A DNA stretch of 64,000 nucleotides from Adineta vaga (Eukaryota; Rotifera). Every line of letters starts with the position of its first letter. Position 1 is the first letter of the stretch. The notes under the pieces were generated by a model. The model did no database searches and was not told the origin of the DNA. It saw only the letters and a program-made list of their open reading frames with translations. Where the stretch lies: contig CP075494.1 in the NCBI GenBank assembly GCA_021613535.1, positions 8,494,001 to 8,558,000 on the forward strand, in the 5' to 3' direction. Both the position numbers and the translations under genes were made by a program. Shown in pieces: positions 1 through 12,929 of this stretch.

Positions 1-261
1 CATACTTTTATATTAAGACCTAAGCAAAGGAAATAATTCATTCTTAAGAGAAGACAAATGAAGCGTAACGATGATCATTCGTTCGAATATTTCTATAATT
101 ATATTTTTGACAACATTCAAAACATACTTCTGTCCACGTGTTCTTTTTCTGGCAATGTATATATGTATATAAGCAATTTTACATGATGCAGATAAGAACA
201 CATTACTTTTTCTACCTATACACTCGCATGGTTTTTTATTCTTATTTTGAAATTCCAACAA
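1..261. other. Left-edge noncoding sequence
   Basis: AT-rich sequence upstream of the first gene. The only open frame runs on the minus strand, has no recognisable protein character and overlaps the 5' flank of the plus-strand gene. The true ATG of that gene is at 262; an upstream in-frame TTG at 247 is not a plausible eukaryotic start. Confidence 0.5.
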
Positions 262-1533
262 ATGAATTTGTCGTCGTCTATTGAAGTACTCCTTTCAAAA
301 ATCAATGAATTCTCACGAATTAGTTCAATAGATTCCAATGAAACGATAAAATATGCTCTTCGACAATTACTTTCTTATTGGTCGGATGTTCTTGCAGTAG
401 CTGATCAAGCATCTGATGATGAATTATTTTTCTTGAATACAAGTCGAGCTGTTCTTTCAGAAGTGTTTATTCTTACTTTAGCGAAAGATTGTTTTGACAG
501 TGATCATTTATTTACTCATGAAATTCTTCGCATTTGTTTTAATCTTCTTATTGATTATATCAATGTTTTTATCGATCAAAATACAACATTTCTCATATCA
601 AATATATGTTTAATTATGTCAATTTCATCAACATTGACTTCATCAATATTATACACTGATATGAATCTATTTAATGAAAATGAAAATCATTTATTTGAAG
701 TAATGCGTCAATATATTGATAAGGATTTTACACATGATAATCTAACTGATGGCATTATTTCTTTCGTTTGGAATTTAAGTGATAATACTCTACTTGTTCC
801 ATTGTTTCTAAAAACAGGTTATGCAAAAAGTCTCATCGACTGGATTCATGTTTGTCAAAAGAAATTTCGAGAAGATAAACAAATCGCTTTATTATCAATT
901 CTTATCAATATGTTACGACATGATGATGGAATTGATCAATTCAAGACTTTTGATACAATCAATGCTATTGAAAATATACCAATGGATTCAACTAAAATAT
1001 TGGAACGTTCAATGATTGAAATACTTCTATCGGATGTTTATCATATGAAATTAGAATCAATGGAAATTGTCGATGAACTTCTTCGGATAATTATTGCTGC
1101 AGCTGAAGATGCTAAAAATTGTTATGAAGGAACGCATATTAGTGAAGCATTAGCAGTTTTAACAAAATTATTTTTTAATGATAAAATATTACTAGATACT
1201 CTTGGTAAAACTGATATTAACCTACCATCAACAACAAAACATGGAATTATTGAATTTTTTGCATCATTATTGATTAAATTTTATCCAAATTTATCTTTTA
1301 CAAATAATCCATCCGATAATTTTACATGTGTTCTATTATTAAATGTTCTGGAGCTTATTTCCTGTCATAAGGAATATAGACAGATAATTTCTACGAATAA
1401 ATTCTTGATGAAGATTATTGGAAGTGCTGCAAATAATGAAAAAAATTTCAATGATTCATTTATGCCACGAACAATGAAACGTATACAAGAAGCTGCTGTA
1501 GAAATTCAAAAAAATTTAACTAAAAAGAACTAA
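262..1533 (+). CDS. Hypothetical helical protein (possible ARM/HEAT-like), 423 aa
   Basis: Single-exon open frame of 423 residues starting at the ATG at 262. It is rich in Leu, Ile, Asn and Asp and reads as a chain of amphipathic helices throughout, for example near residues 80-120 and 330-370. There is no signal peptide, convincing membrane segment or catalytic motif. The helical solenoid look resembles ARM/HEAT-repeat proteins such as ataxin-10 or neurochondrin, but I see no diagnostic motif of either. An intronless gene of this length is unusual beside its intron-rich neighbours. Coding status is well supported by length and composition; function is unknown. Confidence 0.75.
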   Translation: MNLSSSIEVLLSKINEFSRISSIDSNETIKYALRQLLSYWSDVLAVADQASDDELFFLNTSRAVLSEVFILTLAKDCFDSDHLFTHEILRICFNLLIDYINVFIDQNTTFLISNICLIMSISSTLTSSILYTDMNLFNENENHLFEVMRQYIDKDFTHDNLTDGIISFVWNLSDNTLLVPLFLKTGYAKSLIDWIHVCQKKFREDKQIALLSILINMLRHDDGIDQFKTFDTINAIENIPMDSTKILERSMIEILLSDVYHMKLESMEIVDELLRIIIAAAEDAKNCYEGTHISEALAVLTKLFFNDKILLDTLGKTDINLPSTTKHGIIEFFASLLIKFYPNLSFTNNPSDNFTCVLLLNVLELISCHKEYRQIISTNKFLMKIIGSAANNEKNFNDSFMPRTMKRIQEAAVEIQKNLTKKN

Positions 1534-1809
1534 TATTTTTCACTTTTCGTTAGTAATCACACTTGCTAGTAAGTCTGTATGAAAAAAAACATGCTTTGAT
1601 TTACTTTCAAATTAAATATGATAATGTCTTCAATAAATCTAATATTATCACAAATGATGATTCATAGTATTTACCATTTATGACTTTATTTCGACTAATA
1701 TGTTGTCAGAACGCGATTTTTTTTTCTTCCTACTGTGTAATAACATGTTGTTTTACATGTCATCATGCATTTGTGTTGAAACAGTGAAGAACGTTAGACG
1801 TCCCAAAAG

Positions 1810-3033
1810 ATGACGTCTGTTGCTTCACTTGAGAAACATTATGCTGAAATAGCTGCAAAAACAGCTGCAGCAATAGCAGCTGAAGGACCACCGCACAATA
1901 TTTTGAGCGAACCAATAATTCAAAATTCGCTTCCTCAACTACCACGCTATATACCACCGCCACCAATCGATCGCTTTGGCATGTTCGCGAACCGAATGGC
2001 AACGATGCACATGTTTTTTCCCACATCAGGTCGTTTAGGTTTCGACACAGTAAAATCATCAACCGAACTTCCACCTATTGAAATACTTCGTGAAATGATT
2101 CTCTATGAAACACGTCTAAGATTATCTGATTCAATTCAAAATCTTATGGATGAATATCATACAAATGAAGCAGATGCCGTGTATGTTTGGTTTTGATTTC
2201 ATATGAACGCTCACTAATTTAATTTGCATAAATTTTTAGTTTGATAGTTAATCTTCTTCAAAAACATGTAGTGGAATATTTTGGCTATACCGATGTTAAT
2301 ATTCTACGTTCAGCTCAATCTCGTTTTCCTGATGATTCTGTTGTTCAAGAAACGTTTTACAGTAAAATTCGTCCGATAGATTTATTATAATATTTCATAA
2401 GATATTTTTATCCTTCTAGTCAAACATAATAAAGTCACTCAAGGTTTAATTAATCAAGGTGAATGTGCTCGTGATGTCAATTTATATACATTGGATGGTC
2501 AACTTACTAATCTTTTCTCGCGAATTAATGCTGATCAACCATTAATAATTGTAGCTGGTTCAATAACATGACCTCCATTTTGTGCGCATGTCGAGCGAAT
2601 GAAGTAAGTCGATTATTTGAAATTGATTGATTAAATCTTGATATTTTCCATAACTAGCGCGCTTGTTCGCTCACATGTACCAAATGGAATTCAATGTTTA
2701 GCAATTTATATTGCAGAAGCACATGCTAGAGATCAATGGCCAGCTGGAAAGATCATTTCATGTGTCAATCAACCAACTACACTGGAACAACGACTTCAAC
2801 ATGCCCGAGAATTTATAAAAAAATACAATTTTCAAGTACCTATGCTTGTTGATACAATGGAAAATACATTTCATCATACTTATGGATCATGGCCATTTCG
2901 TTTCTATATTATTTATCAAGGTAAATTAATATTAAAAGTTGAACCAAATAAAACAACATTTACCTATGATATAAATGAGATTGATCGATGGACAAATGAT
3001 TTCTATCAAACACGTTGTACACAAACAGTTTAA
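1810..3033 (+). CDS. Iodothyronine deiodinase, selenoprotein with in-frame TGA (Sec)
   Basis: Thioredoxin-fold selenoenzyme family that removes iodine from thyroid-hormone-type iodothyronines. Exons are 1810-2180, 2240-2361, 2420-2603 and 2658-3033. They join in frame to 350 residues if the TGA at 2569-2571 is read as selenocysteine. The Sec context is GSIT-U-PPF, matching the deiodinase active site (GSxT-U-PxF). About 40 residues on, in exon 4, comes the family's EAH motif in IYIAEAHARDQWP, whose Glu and His are conserved in deiodinases. The C-terminal part continues the fold (VPMLVDTMEN, SWPFRFYII). A SECIS hairpin lies 57 nt after the stop. The N-terminus (about 125 residues, Ala- and Pro-rich) has no obvious membrane anchor, unlike vertebrate deiodinases. 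Routine gene callers would stop at the TGA or split the gene. Family assignment is confident; substrate preference cannot be read. Confidence 0.93.
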
Positions 3034-3089
3034 TTGATTTCTATTTTCGATTGATTTTTGTTTTTCGATAGTTCTCAACAAAACAAAAG

Positions 3090-3168
3090 TTTAACATGAA
3101 CCCATGATGAACGTAGATGAAAATCACACAATGTGAATGTCTATGTTCGGATAAATATACATGTTAAA
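3090..3168 (+). promoter_or_regulatory. SECIS element (form 2) in deiodinase 3' UTR
   Basis: Hand-folded hairpin. Helix I is 9 perfect base pairs (3090-3098 with 3160-3168). After an internal loop, the non-Watson-Crick quartet is ATGA at 3104-3107 facing GATA at 3150-3153, giving tandem G-A and A-G pairs. Helix II is 9 bp (3108-3116 with 3141-3149, two G-U pairs), extended by about 3 weaker pairs. Unpaired AAAA at 3120-3123 starts 12 nt after the quartet, the canonical spacing. A 5-bp mini-helix (3124-3128 with 3132-3136) closes a 3-nt loop, which makes it form 2. It would recruit SBP2 and EFsec to recode the TGA at 2569. Confidence 0.92.
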
Positions 3169-3322
3169 TAGTTTTTTCTAAGATATACTTTTGCGCGTAA
3201 AGTTATCGAATAAATATCGAGAGAAATAGAAGTACAAATAAATTATATGTACGTTTAATTGTACTACAAAATAAATTCATAATTAAAAAAACAATGAACA
3301 GAAAGGAAAAAGAGTATATTTT

Positions 3323-5151
3323 TTAAAGTCTTGTATCAAAATCGTAGTTATCATTGAGAACTGCATTCGATCCCAATGATTCCAAATAATTTCCTTGAAC
3401 ATGTAGATTTGCCAATGATGCTGAATCAATCCAAATTGTTATCGAACTACTTTCTTCTAATGATCTTAAATGATAATCTATTCTTAATGAAGTATGGAAT
3501 AAATTTCTTTGACGTACGACAGATAAGAGACGTAGTTTATCATGTAATTTGAATGTAATTGAACGAATATGCGGTAGTTGGTTTTGTAAAAGAATCAAAT
3601 CCGGTATTGTTGATGTTCTAATTACTAAACATTCGACATTAGGAACCAACTGAGTGACAAGTGGAATTTGTTCTAATCCGTAACTATGTTCACCGTCAGA
3701 CGTAATATCCAAAGATTTAATAAATTTTATACGATTTAAAAGTTCATGTTGATAATCATATAATTGATAACAACGAATTCGTAATGAATTGATATTTTGA
3801 ACATCTGATAAAAGTAAACTTAATATCTCGCATTTACTTCTTAAAGGTGAAATATCGAGATGTTTTACTCCTACAAGATTTACATGTGTTCGAAGCCAAT
3901 TAAGTACATTTGTATCAAGACGACAAATTGTAAGATTTTGAATATGATTAAACTGATAATAGATCGATATAGAATTGGTTTTATTCGAAATGGCAAAATT
4001 AGTAATATCATTGACAGGAATATCATCATTAAGATTACGAAAAGGCACTATCCACCATCGAATTACTGGATCATCGAATTCATCTTTAGTATCGTTTGAT
4101 AATCTGAATAAGTCATATTCTATATGTTGATGTTCAGTTATAATAAAATAAAAATTTTGCATATTTATCCAGAATGGAGTTTCAAACGATTGTAATAATG
4201 TTTCTAGTTCATCATCAGTAAAACGATATGTTGTTTGTAAACGAAAATGTGTCAATGACAATAGAGCTGTTTGAAATAAAGTTTCCCATGCTATTGCATC
4301 AATAAGTGCTTGATGTGTTTTAATTTCTAGACGATGTAGAGCAGGCATATTTTGCAGATATTCAGATAGCATGTTAAATGTTGTAGAATGATCACGTGGA
4401 AAAGATATAATTAATGTATGAAGAGCCGGCATTGATTGAATATTCCTGTTGGTAGAAACGATCGGATAGGTTGAATCAACATTTGAAGGTGGAGTAAATC
4501 GAATGTTAAGATATTTAAGAAGCGGATAACGATCAAAAATTGTTTGTAAATACGAAAAATCACTACAAATATTCAGATTCGTCAGACAAACCAGATTTGG
4601 TGCGATAGTTTGCTAAATTCCCATCGTGTATGTGGTAAATAACCAATGAAAACGAGCCGTCTCAATGTTGATAATTGAGGTACAATATCAAAGGTACTAT
4701 CAAACAATAATATTCCTTTACTATTTGATACTTTAATGATAAGAGTTTTAATTGGTGTAATAGCAAGTGTAAGTAAAGCTTGTTCAATACGATTCCACTG
4801 AACACTCACAGCATCGACATGAATATAAAGTTTACGAAGTTTTGTGAATCGGTGTAACGATGGGAAAGTCGTTAGAAAAGCTAAAACTTGTCCAAATGTG
4901 TCATAATCTGATATAGCTAATTCTTCGATTCGTTGGACATAGTAGGGCAAAATACGCATACAAAGTTGAAAATGATCGTTTCGACAATTAATAAAATTGA
5001 AATTATGTCGTTGGCATTCATCAAGAATTGAATCAATACGTCCATTTTGTTGAAACGCAAAAGCACGAATAATATCGATACCGTTGATATATTTATCAAA
5101 AAGATCTGCTAAAATTTCATTTGGTAATGATTCTAACGTTGAAATCGACAT
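3323..5151 (-). pseudogene. F-box / leucine-rich-type protein, interrupted by one frameshift near 4610
   Basis: Minus-strand gene starting at ATG 5151. The N-terminus (LESLPNEILADLFDKYINGIDI) is an F-box-like motif, the Skp1-binding module of SCF ubiquitin ligases. It is followed by a long region of LRR-like spaced leucines (LRRLVFIGYL, LHTLIISF, VECLVIRTS), probably substrate binding. The reading frame breaks at an AAA run (TTT at 4609-4611 on the plus strand): the first frame ends after about 189 residues at 4582, while the other frame continues from TIAPNLVCL without a stop to 3323. Removing one base would give a single continuous protein of about 608 residues. Only one lesion is seen, so this may be a recent pseudogene, a divergent allele or a base-calling error. 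Large F-box/LRR families of this look are known in bdelloids. Confidence 0.7.
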
Positions 5152-5979
5152 TTCTTCTTTTTTTTACTCTGAAGAAAATCAATGTTTGACAAGGAAATAC
5201 TAATATATTTATATCTTGCGCACGTTTCTCTTACTTTCACATTGTTGAGTGAAAAAAACACACATTCTTTTCTTTTTCACACAAATGCTTATTGGGGTTT
5301 TTTCTTTATTTCATTCTTAACAAAACTGAGATTACGCATGTGCGTTGTTTACTTGACTTATTCATTGACTAATGTTTCTCTCGGATATTTGTAACTGAAT
5401 AATAGTTTGATGTATTTTATTTTCCAGTGAATAGAAAACATTGCATCTCAATATAGAAATATAATCACATGAGGGAAAAAAGTATCAGCCTTTGATGTTA
5501 CTCATCAAAATACAAACAAGAATAAGAACAAGGAATCGTGGGAAAAAAAAACCTAACGATATATTGCAACCTGACAAGAATATAGAAAATTATGAAATAG
5601 TACAAACAATAAACTCATACCTACATAGAGAAACCTTAAAAACGCCATTCATATCTGTTTTACTAAAATCGTTAATAACTATATAATCTATAAATAACAA
5701 GAAAAACAGCAGATCATTTAATTTAAACTATCAAATCAAGACTCATGAATAATGAGATGTGTATGAAGTAGTAATTTGAATAAATTGATAATGATTGGTT
5801 TAGATTCTTTTCTTTCTTACTTTATTTTCTTGAAGGTTTTTAATTATCTTACTTATAATAAACTCGTTCATTCAGAAAATATTTAAGTCTGTTTAAGATA
5901 TCTGAATTAGACAAGATCTCAGTCATCATTTGCTTCACTAAAGAATAGTTTGACAATTTATTTATTCAGTTTCTTTAAA
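5152..5979. other. Intergenic, divergent promoters
   Basis: About 0.8 kb between the divergently transcribed F-box-type gene and the GPCR. Short open frames here (70 and 64 codons, plus) are low-complexity and not believable as genes. It presumably holds both promoters; no clear TATA box or conserved site was identified. Confidence 0.4.
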
Positions 5980-6939
5980 ATGCAAGAAGTTGTAAGTCTT
6001 ATATTCTTGGTAATTATACAAGTTGTTTCACTTGCTTGTACATTATATATTCTGATTGAATTTGGAAAGAAACGAAGTCAATTACGATCTTTACAAAATC
6101 ATTTAATTATCGGTTTATTATTAGTATCAACATGGTTGATTAGTTTTGATTTAGTTTCAACACAATTTTATTATTGGAGTGGTTATGTTCCAGTTCAAAC
6201 AGCATGGGCATGTCGAGTGTATAATTTTTCATTTTTTTCTATCGCAGGATTAAATCGTATGTTAATGGCATTTCTATCTGTTGAACGACATTTTCTTGTA
6301 TTTCGTGTCCAAGGTTATCGAACAACTCGAACACGTTTATTGTTTCATTATCTTCCATTGCTTATGATTATTCTTTGGGAATTTAGCTATTCAATTGTAA
6401 CAGATTTAATTCTTACTTGTCCACAAATGCATTTTCGTTATTCATATTTTCTATGCAATTATACATGTTCAATTCTTATACCACAATTACTTTTATTTTA
6501 TATTTATGTTCAAGTATTTTGTCCAACTATCATTACAATTATTGCATGTATTCTATTACCCATACGATTTGCAATGCAAAAACGAACTCTTCAACGTTTT
6601 CAATGGTATCAAGCAAGAAAAATGATTATACAAACGATTTTAATTTGTGGTGTATATACAATATGTTGGTTTCCTTATGTGATTCTTCTTCAACTTGTAT
6701 CAAATAATCTTATTTCTTTAAATGATTTAAATGTATCACGATTTTTAATTTTTGCACCATATATAACTTCATTACTAGTTCCATTCATCTGTTTTTATAC
6801 AATATGTACGCCTTTAAAATCATTTATAATCAAACAGATGAATCGTTATTGTTTTCCTCATCGCGAAATATCGTACATCCACGTATCACAAATCAAAATG
6901 AAATTAATCAATGAAATGGTCATTCTATTTCTAAACTAA
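5980..6939 (+). CDS. Rhodopsin-like 7TM G-protein-coupled receptor, 319 aa
   Basis: Intronless receptor. The ATG at 5980 is chosen; the open frame also extends upstream to a TTG at 5950. Seven hydrophobic segments are visible, TM1 at about residues 5-27. The TM3 end reads SVERHFLVFR, an ERH variant of the DRY motif, and TM6 contains CWFPYVIL, the class A CWxP motif. A Cys before TM3 (WACRVYNF) and one in the second extracellular loop could form the usual disulfide. TM7 lacks NPxxY and reads FICFYTICTPL. The cytoplasmic tail is short. Ligand unknown; the architecture resembles expanded orphan or peptide-type receptor families of bdelloids. Confidence 0.88.
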   Translation: MQEVVSLIFLVIIQVVSLACTLYILIEFGKKRSQLRSLQNHLIIGLLLVSTWLISFDLVSTQFYYWSGYVPVQTAWACRVYNFSFFSIAGLNRMLMAFLSVERHFLVFRVQGYRTTRTRLLFHYLPLLMIILWEFSYSIVTDLILTCPQMHFRYSYFLCNYTCSILIPQLLLFYIYVQVFCPTIITIIACILLPIRFAMQKRTLQRFQWYQARKMIIQTILICGVYTICWFPYVILLQLVSNNLISLNDLNVSRFLIFAPYITSLLVPFICFYTICTPLKSFIIKQMNRYCFPHREISYIHVSQIKMKLINEMVILFLN

Positions 6940-7494
6940 CAGATGCTGATAAGATTTCGTTTCTTATCACGATCATTTTATCCATTGAAATCAGACAAAA
7001 AAAGGAATGATTGATAACATCTGATGTTTTTCTACCTGTCAAGACGTTTTTTGTTTTCCCTTATTGTGAAATTTTCGTGTGAAAATCCATTACAAGCAAT
7101 TGTATGTTGTTTTTTCTGCCTAGGGAAGAACAATTAACATTTGCATACATGACTTATTCATATTAGTGTGTAAAGCCTGACATGATTTGCTGTTTCTTCG
7201 ATATCCAACAATTCAAATTGTCTGTCCAACGGTTCGTTTGTTCGTTCGTTCGTTCGTCCGCTGTTATTTCTTTTCATACATATTCAGTCAGTCAGTCATT
7301 GGAAACAAAAGACAAGTATATATATATATTCGGCCGTTTCATCTCTTCTTTTTCCTTCTCTTTCCCTCGTATTCGATCACTGCACAACTTCTTCGATTCG
7401 ATTCATTTCATATCCATAGAAGAGAAAGGAAACTTCGCTTGCTGTTTCATTATTTCGTCGTCATCGAAAGACAACTATTCGCTATTCAAGAAAA
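6940..7494. other. Intergenic with (TTCG)n and CT-rich tract
   Basis: Noncoding sequence of about 0.55 kb. It has a short TTCG microsatellite at about 7232-7258 and pyrimidine-rich sequence leading into the gene that starts at 7495. Two overlapping 111-codon open frames (7182-7522) are Ser/Phe-rich low-complexity artefacts of this tract. Confidence 0.45.
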
Positions 7495-8030
7495 ATGTCT
7501 ACATTCGTACAAAGTAACTTAGACAATGCAAATACTCGATTAATTAATGTAACCAAGGTTTATGAGCAACCATGTCCAACTTATTTTGCACCTTTTTATT
7601 ATAATTCACCCATGGGATGGAATGCTGTGGTATGTCAAAGTTCATGAATTACAAGGCAAATCATTATCTTTGTCTATCTTATTCTTTCTAGCTTGTTGGA
7701 TTATTATCATCCGTTCTTGCAATAATTTTTCTTTTAACATGTCTTTATTATTTACTTTGTCGTCGTCGATATTATAGTGAAATATCGGAAAGTTCAACAC
7801 CCGTTGCTCTCGTCGATAAAAACGGAGCATTAGGAATTCCGGTAACAAGTTCATCTCAAACAGCTACGACAACTTTTATTAATGAAGCTGGCAAAGAAAC
7901 AAAAATTAGTACATATACAGAGCAAGGTACCGGTTCGACAGGTAACGGACATACAGGAACGAACGGTTTGATGGCAAATGGTAATGCTGATCCAAGTGAA
8001 CTTCGTTTACTTTCACATGAACATCATTAA
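7495..8030 (+). CDS. Small single-pass membrane protein, unknown function, 157 aa
   Basis: Two exons, 7495-7629 and 7692-8030, joined in phase 0 across a 62-nt GT...AG intron. The 45-residue N-terminal part holds one NVT glycosylation sequon and a Pro/Tyr-rich stretch. The second exon begins with a strong hydrophobic segment (LVGLLSSVLAIIFLLTCLYY, residues 46-65). A CRRR stop-transfer cluster follows, then a Ser/Thr/Gly-rich polar tail to residue 157. No signal peptide is seen; the basic cluster after the membrane segment suggests N-out/C-in topology. I do not recognise a family. The clean splice and in-frame continuation support a real gene although each exon is short. Confidence 0.72.
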
Positions 8031-8640
8031 TAGCAAATCAAATTTCTATCAAAGAGAATTTTTGTTGAAAACAAAATAATACATAACTGATCTTGTCTTA
8101 TTTCTTTCTGTCTACGTGTATCTATAACCAAATGTATGTGCTTATGTATTATTCTTTATTTGTTGCAAATAAATAAAAGTATCATGCTTGAAATATTAAT
8201 TCAATTTCAAAAATTGAATAGATTGTCAGAGAAATGTTGCAATTCATTCTCTACAAAATTCTTACTACACATTCAGTAGTCATTTTATCAACAAGTTTCT
8301 TCCTTCTGAATTACATGGAATTTTTTCTCTTCTTCCTAGTCGGAAGAATAAGTAATTGTATTTCATATTTTTCCAAGTTGAAAAATTTTTTATAAACAAT
8401 TGAGAAAAAAAGCAACAATGCAATCATACTATATTTTGTACCCATTTATATGCGTACGTGTATATCGAAAAAAAACGTATGTTAGTATAATGCAAAATCG
8501 AATCACTTTTTCTCGCTCTTTCTCTCTCCTTCGTGTTCTTTTCTATCTTTGTCTTTCTCTTTCAATTGCGTTTTAACTTGTTGTGATTTTTGTGAAAAGG
8601 TGTAACGATAACCACTAATTTACCTTTGTACATTCATGAT
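8031..8640. other. Intergenic
   Basis: 3' flank of the membrane-protein gene, with AATAAA-type sequence near 8166-8176, then AT-rich and CT-rich sequence leading to the HSP70 promoter. No coding potential seen. Confidence 0.5.
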
Positions 8641-8646
8641 CCTACG

Positions 8647-8671
8647 AGAAAGGTCTCGAATATTCTATAAG
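8647..8671 (+). promoter_or_regulatory. Heat-shock element overlapping a TATA-like box
   Basis: Contiguous alternating 5-bp HSF modules upstream of HSP70. They are nGAAn at 8647-8651, nTTCn with one mismatch (GTC) at 8652-8656, nGAAn at 8657-8661, nTTCn at 8662-8666, and an imperfect nGAAn (TAA) at 8667-8671. The middle pair is the perfect palindrome GAAtaTTC. TATAAG at 8666-8671 overlaps the end. The site is about 80-100 nt before the ATG at 8747, a suitable promoter position. Binding by heat-shock factor is inferred from the motif. Confidence 0.7.
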
Positions 8672-8746
8672 TCTATTTAATCGTCGTTCGTCATACATTT
8701 TCTACCTCAATTAAATACTTCATTACATTTACATTTACTTCAGGTT

Positions 8747-11290
<2,544 letters not shown>

Positions 11291-11730
11291 AAGGTGAATT
11301 TTTATGAAACGGTTACAATGAACAGTTGTAAAATTTTACTAACAACTCTGCATTGTTTTTCTGTATGAGTGTGTGTGACTGGTGAATTTTTTTTTGGTGA
11401 TTAAATAAATTTATTCGTTATTTTTTTTGCTTCTTTTTAATCAATTGAACAGTAAAATCTATATTTAATTAAAGTTAAGTTTCTTGGCATTACAGAATAA
11501 TAACGAACAAAAACATAAAGAAAAATATAAATTAAATCCGATTCGTTCAAATGAAAAGAATGATCTTACTTATCGAGGGTTATGCTGATGACAGTAGCTG
11601 TTTGTTTGTTTGTTTCTTTCTTTCTTCGTTATTCTTTATTCTTCGTATTTATAGTCTGTAACCATTTCATCTGTTTTGTTTAACATCGAATGATATGAGA
11701 TTGATTGCTTTTTGAATTGCAAAAAAAAGA
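11291..11730. other. Intergenic
   Basis: HSP70 3' UTR with AATAAA at about 11404, then T-rich spacer before the next plus-strand ATG. Nothing else recognised. Confidence 0.5.
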
Positions 11731-12563
11731 ATGTCAAATTCAGGTTCAACTTTATTATCTTCAAGTAACAAATGGCATTCTACAGCCACGCATACATCCT
11801 CATCAATTACAGCTACTCATGGTTATCGTCATCGACCATCTATACCTTTATCGGATATTTCAACAAATATTAATACAGCAGCAGCAACAACAACTTTTTC
11901 AAGAAAATGTATTTATGTGAAAGAAGGTTTGAATAAAATCATCTTATCGATTTAAATAACTTTTTTTTCTTCATTTTTCGTTTAGTTATTAGTGTTAATA
12001 ATAGTGCAGCACATTTACCATTAGCTTCATCAGATGCTGGTAGTGCTAGTGAATGTGAAAGTGGAGATATAAGTTCAGATGAATATCCATCACAAATCAA
12101 ACCTAAACCTTTATCCATGGATCATGGTCAAGAAAATCATCTTGATTCAACACATGAAATGGGAACCCTAGCACAATTACTTAATCATTCAGTTCCTAAT
12201 CATTTTGATTCATCAATATCATTACAAAAGTTCGTTGAACGATTTTTTAAAAGTTCATTCTAATGAATCGTTTTTAGACATGAATCTGATATTCGTCGTC
12301 ATGAAGTACCTGATCATCGTATTCGTTCATCATCAATATCATCTACACCACGAATTGAAGGTCCATTAAAAACACGTCGTCTATCAGAACATTTATCAAC
12401 GACTATTCAACGACAAAAAACACGTAATGAGCAACGACATCATGCTTATGCACAATTAAAACATTTAGCACAACGACGTTTGAATGTTGTTGCAGAATTA
12501 GTTACATTAGATGAAGAATACGAAGCAACACTTGCCAAATTATTACTTCCAGGCCATAATTAA
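11731..12563 (+). CDS. Hypothetical protein, Ser/Thr/His-rich with C-terminal helical region, 241 aa
   Basis: Three exons: 11731-11926, 11986-12229 and 12278-12563. The first two junctions are phase 1 and phase 2 and the sum is 242 codons including the stop. The N-terminal two thirds is low-complexity and probably disordered (Ser, Thr, Asn, His). An acidic patch (SECESGDISSDEYPSQ) lies near residues 85-100. The last 60 residues are charged and likely helical (RLSEHLSTTIQRQKTR, then QLKHLAQRRLNVVAELV), a possible coiled coil. No membrane segment or enzyme motif. The donors GTTTGA and GTTCGT are weak, so exon ends carry some uncertainty. Family not recognised. Confidence 0.7.
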
Positions 12564-12929
12564 GCATGCCCTTTTCTTTTAGCATTGTGTTGGATTATTA
12601 CTCATACAATTGTACATAAATAAATTATTGTTAAGTGAATTTATCTGATGGAAATAAAGATACTCTAATTTGTTAGAAGACTATTTTGTTTGTGAACGAA
12701 AGGAAAAGAGATTGATATAGATTCTTGTCATATTTAATCAATATAATAGATGATAGAATATAAACAAGAATTCAGAATTAAAGTCATTAAAATAAAAAGA
12801 AATCAAATATTTAAATTCACAGAAAATTGTTAATAATACTTAGGTATACCGATGATGAAAATAGGACTGTCAGAATAATACATACAGTTACTATTGAAAG
12901 AAGAATTATTTAAAAATCGGCGTTAATTG
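12564..12929. other. Convergent 3' flanks
   Basis: 366 nt between the 3' ends of two converging genes. AATAAA-like sequence is present at about 12618. No coding potential. Confidence 0.45.

Noticed and set aside
2569-2571. Reading the deiodinase TGA as an ordinary nonsense mutation (pseudogene)
   Set aside because: The TGA sits exactly at the family's Sec codon, the rest of the gene is intact and a SECIS is present.
7182-7522. Two overlapping 111-codon frames
   Set aside because: Both read through TTCG/TTC-rich simple sequence in different frames; neither has protein-like composition, and the real gene starts at 7495.
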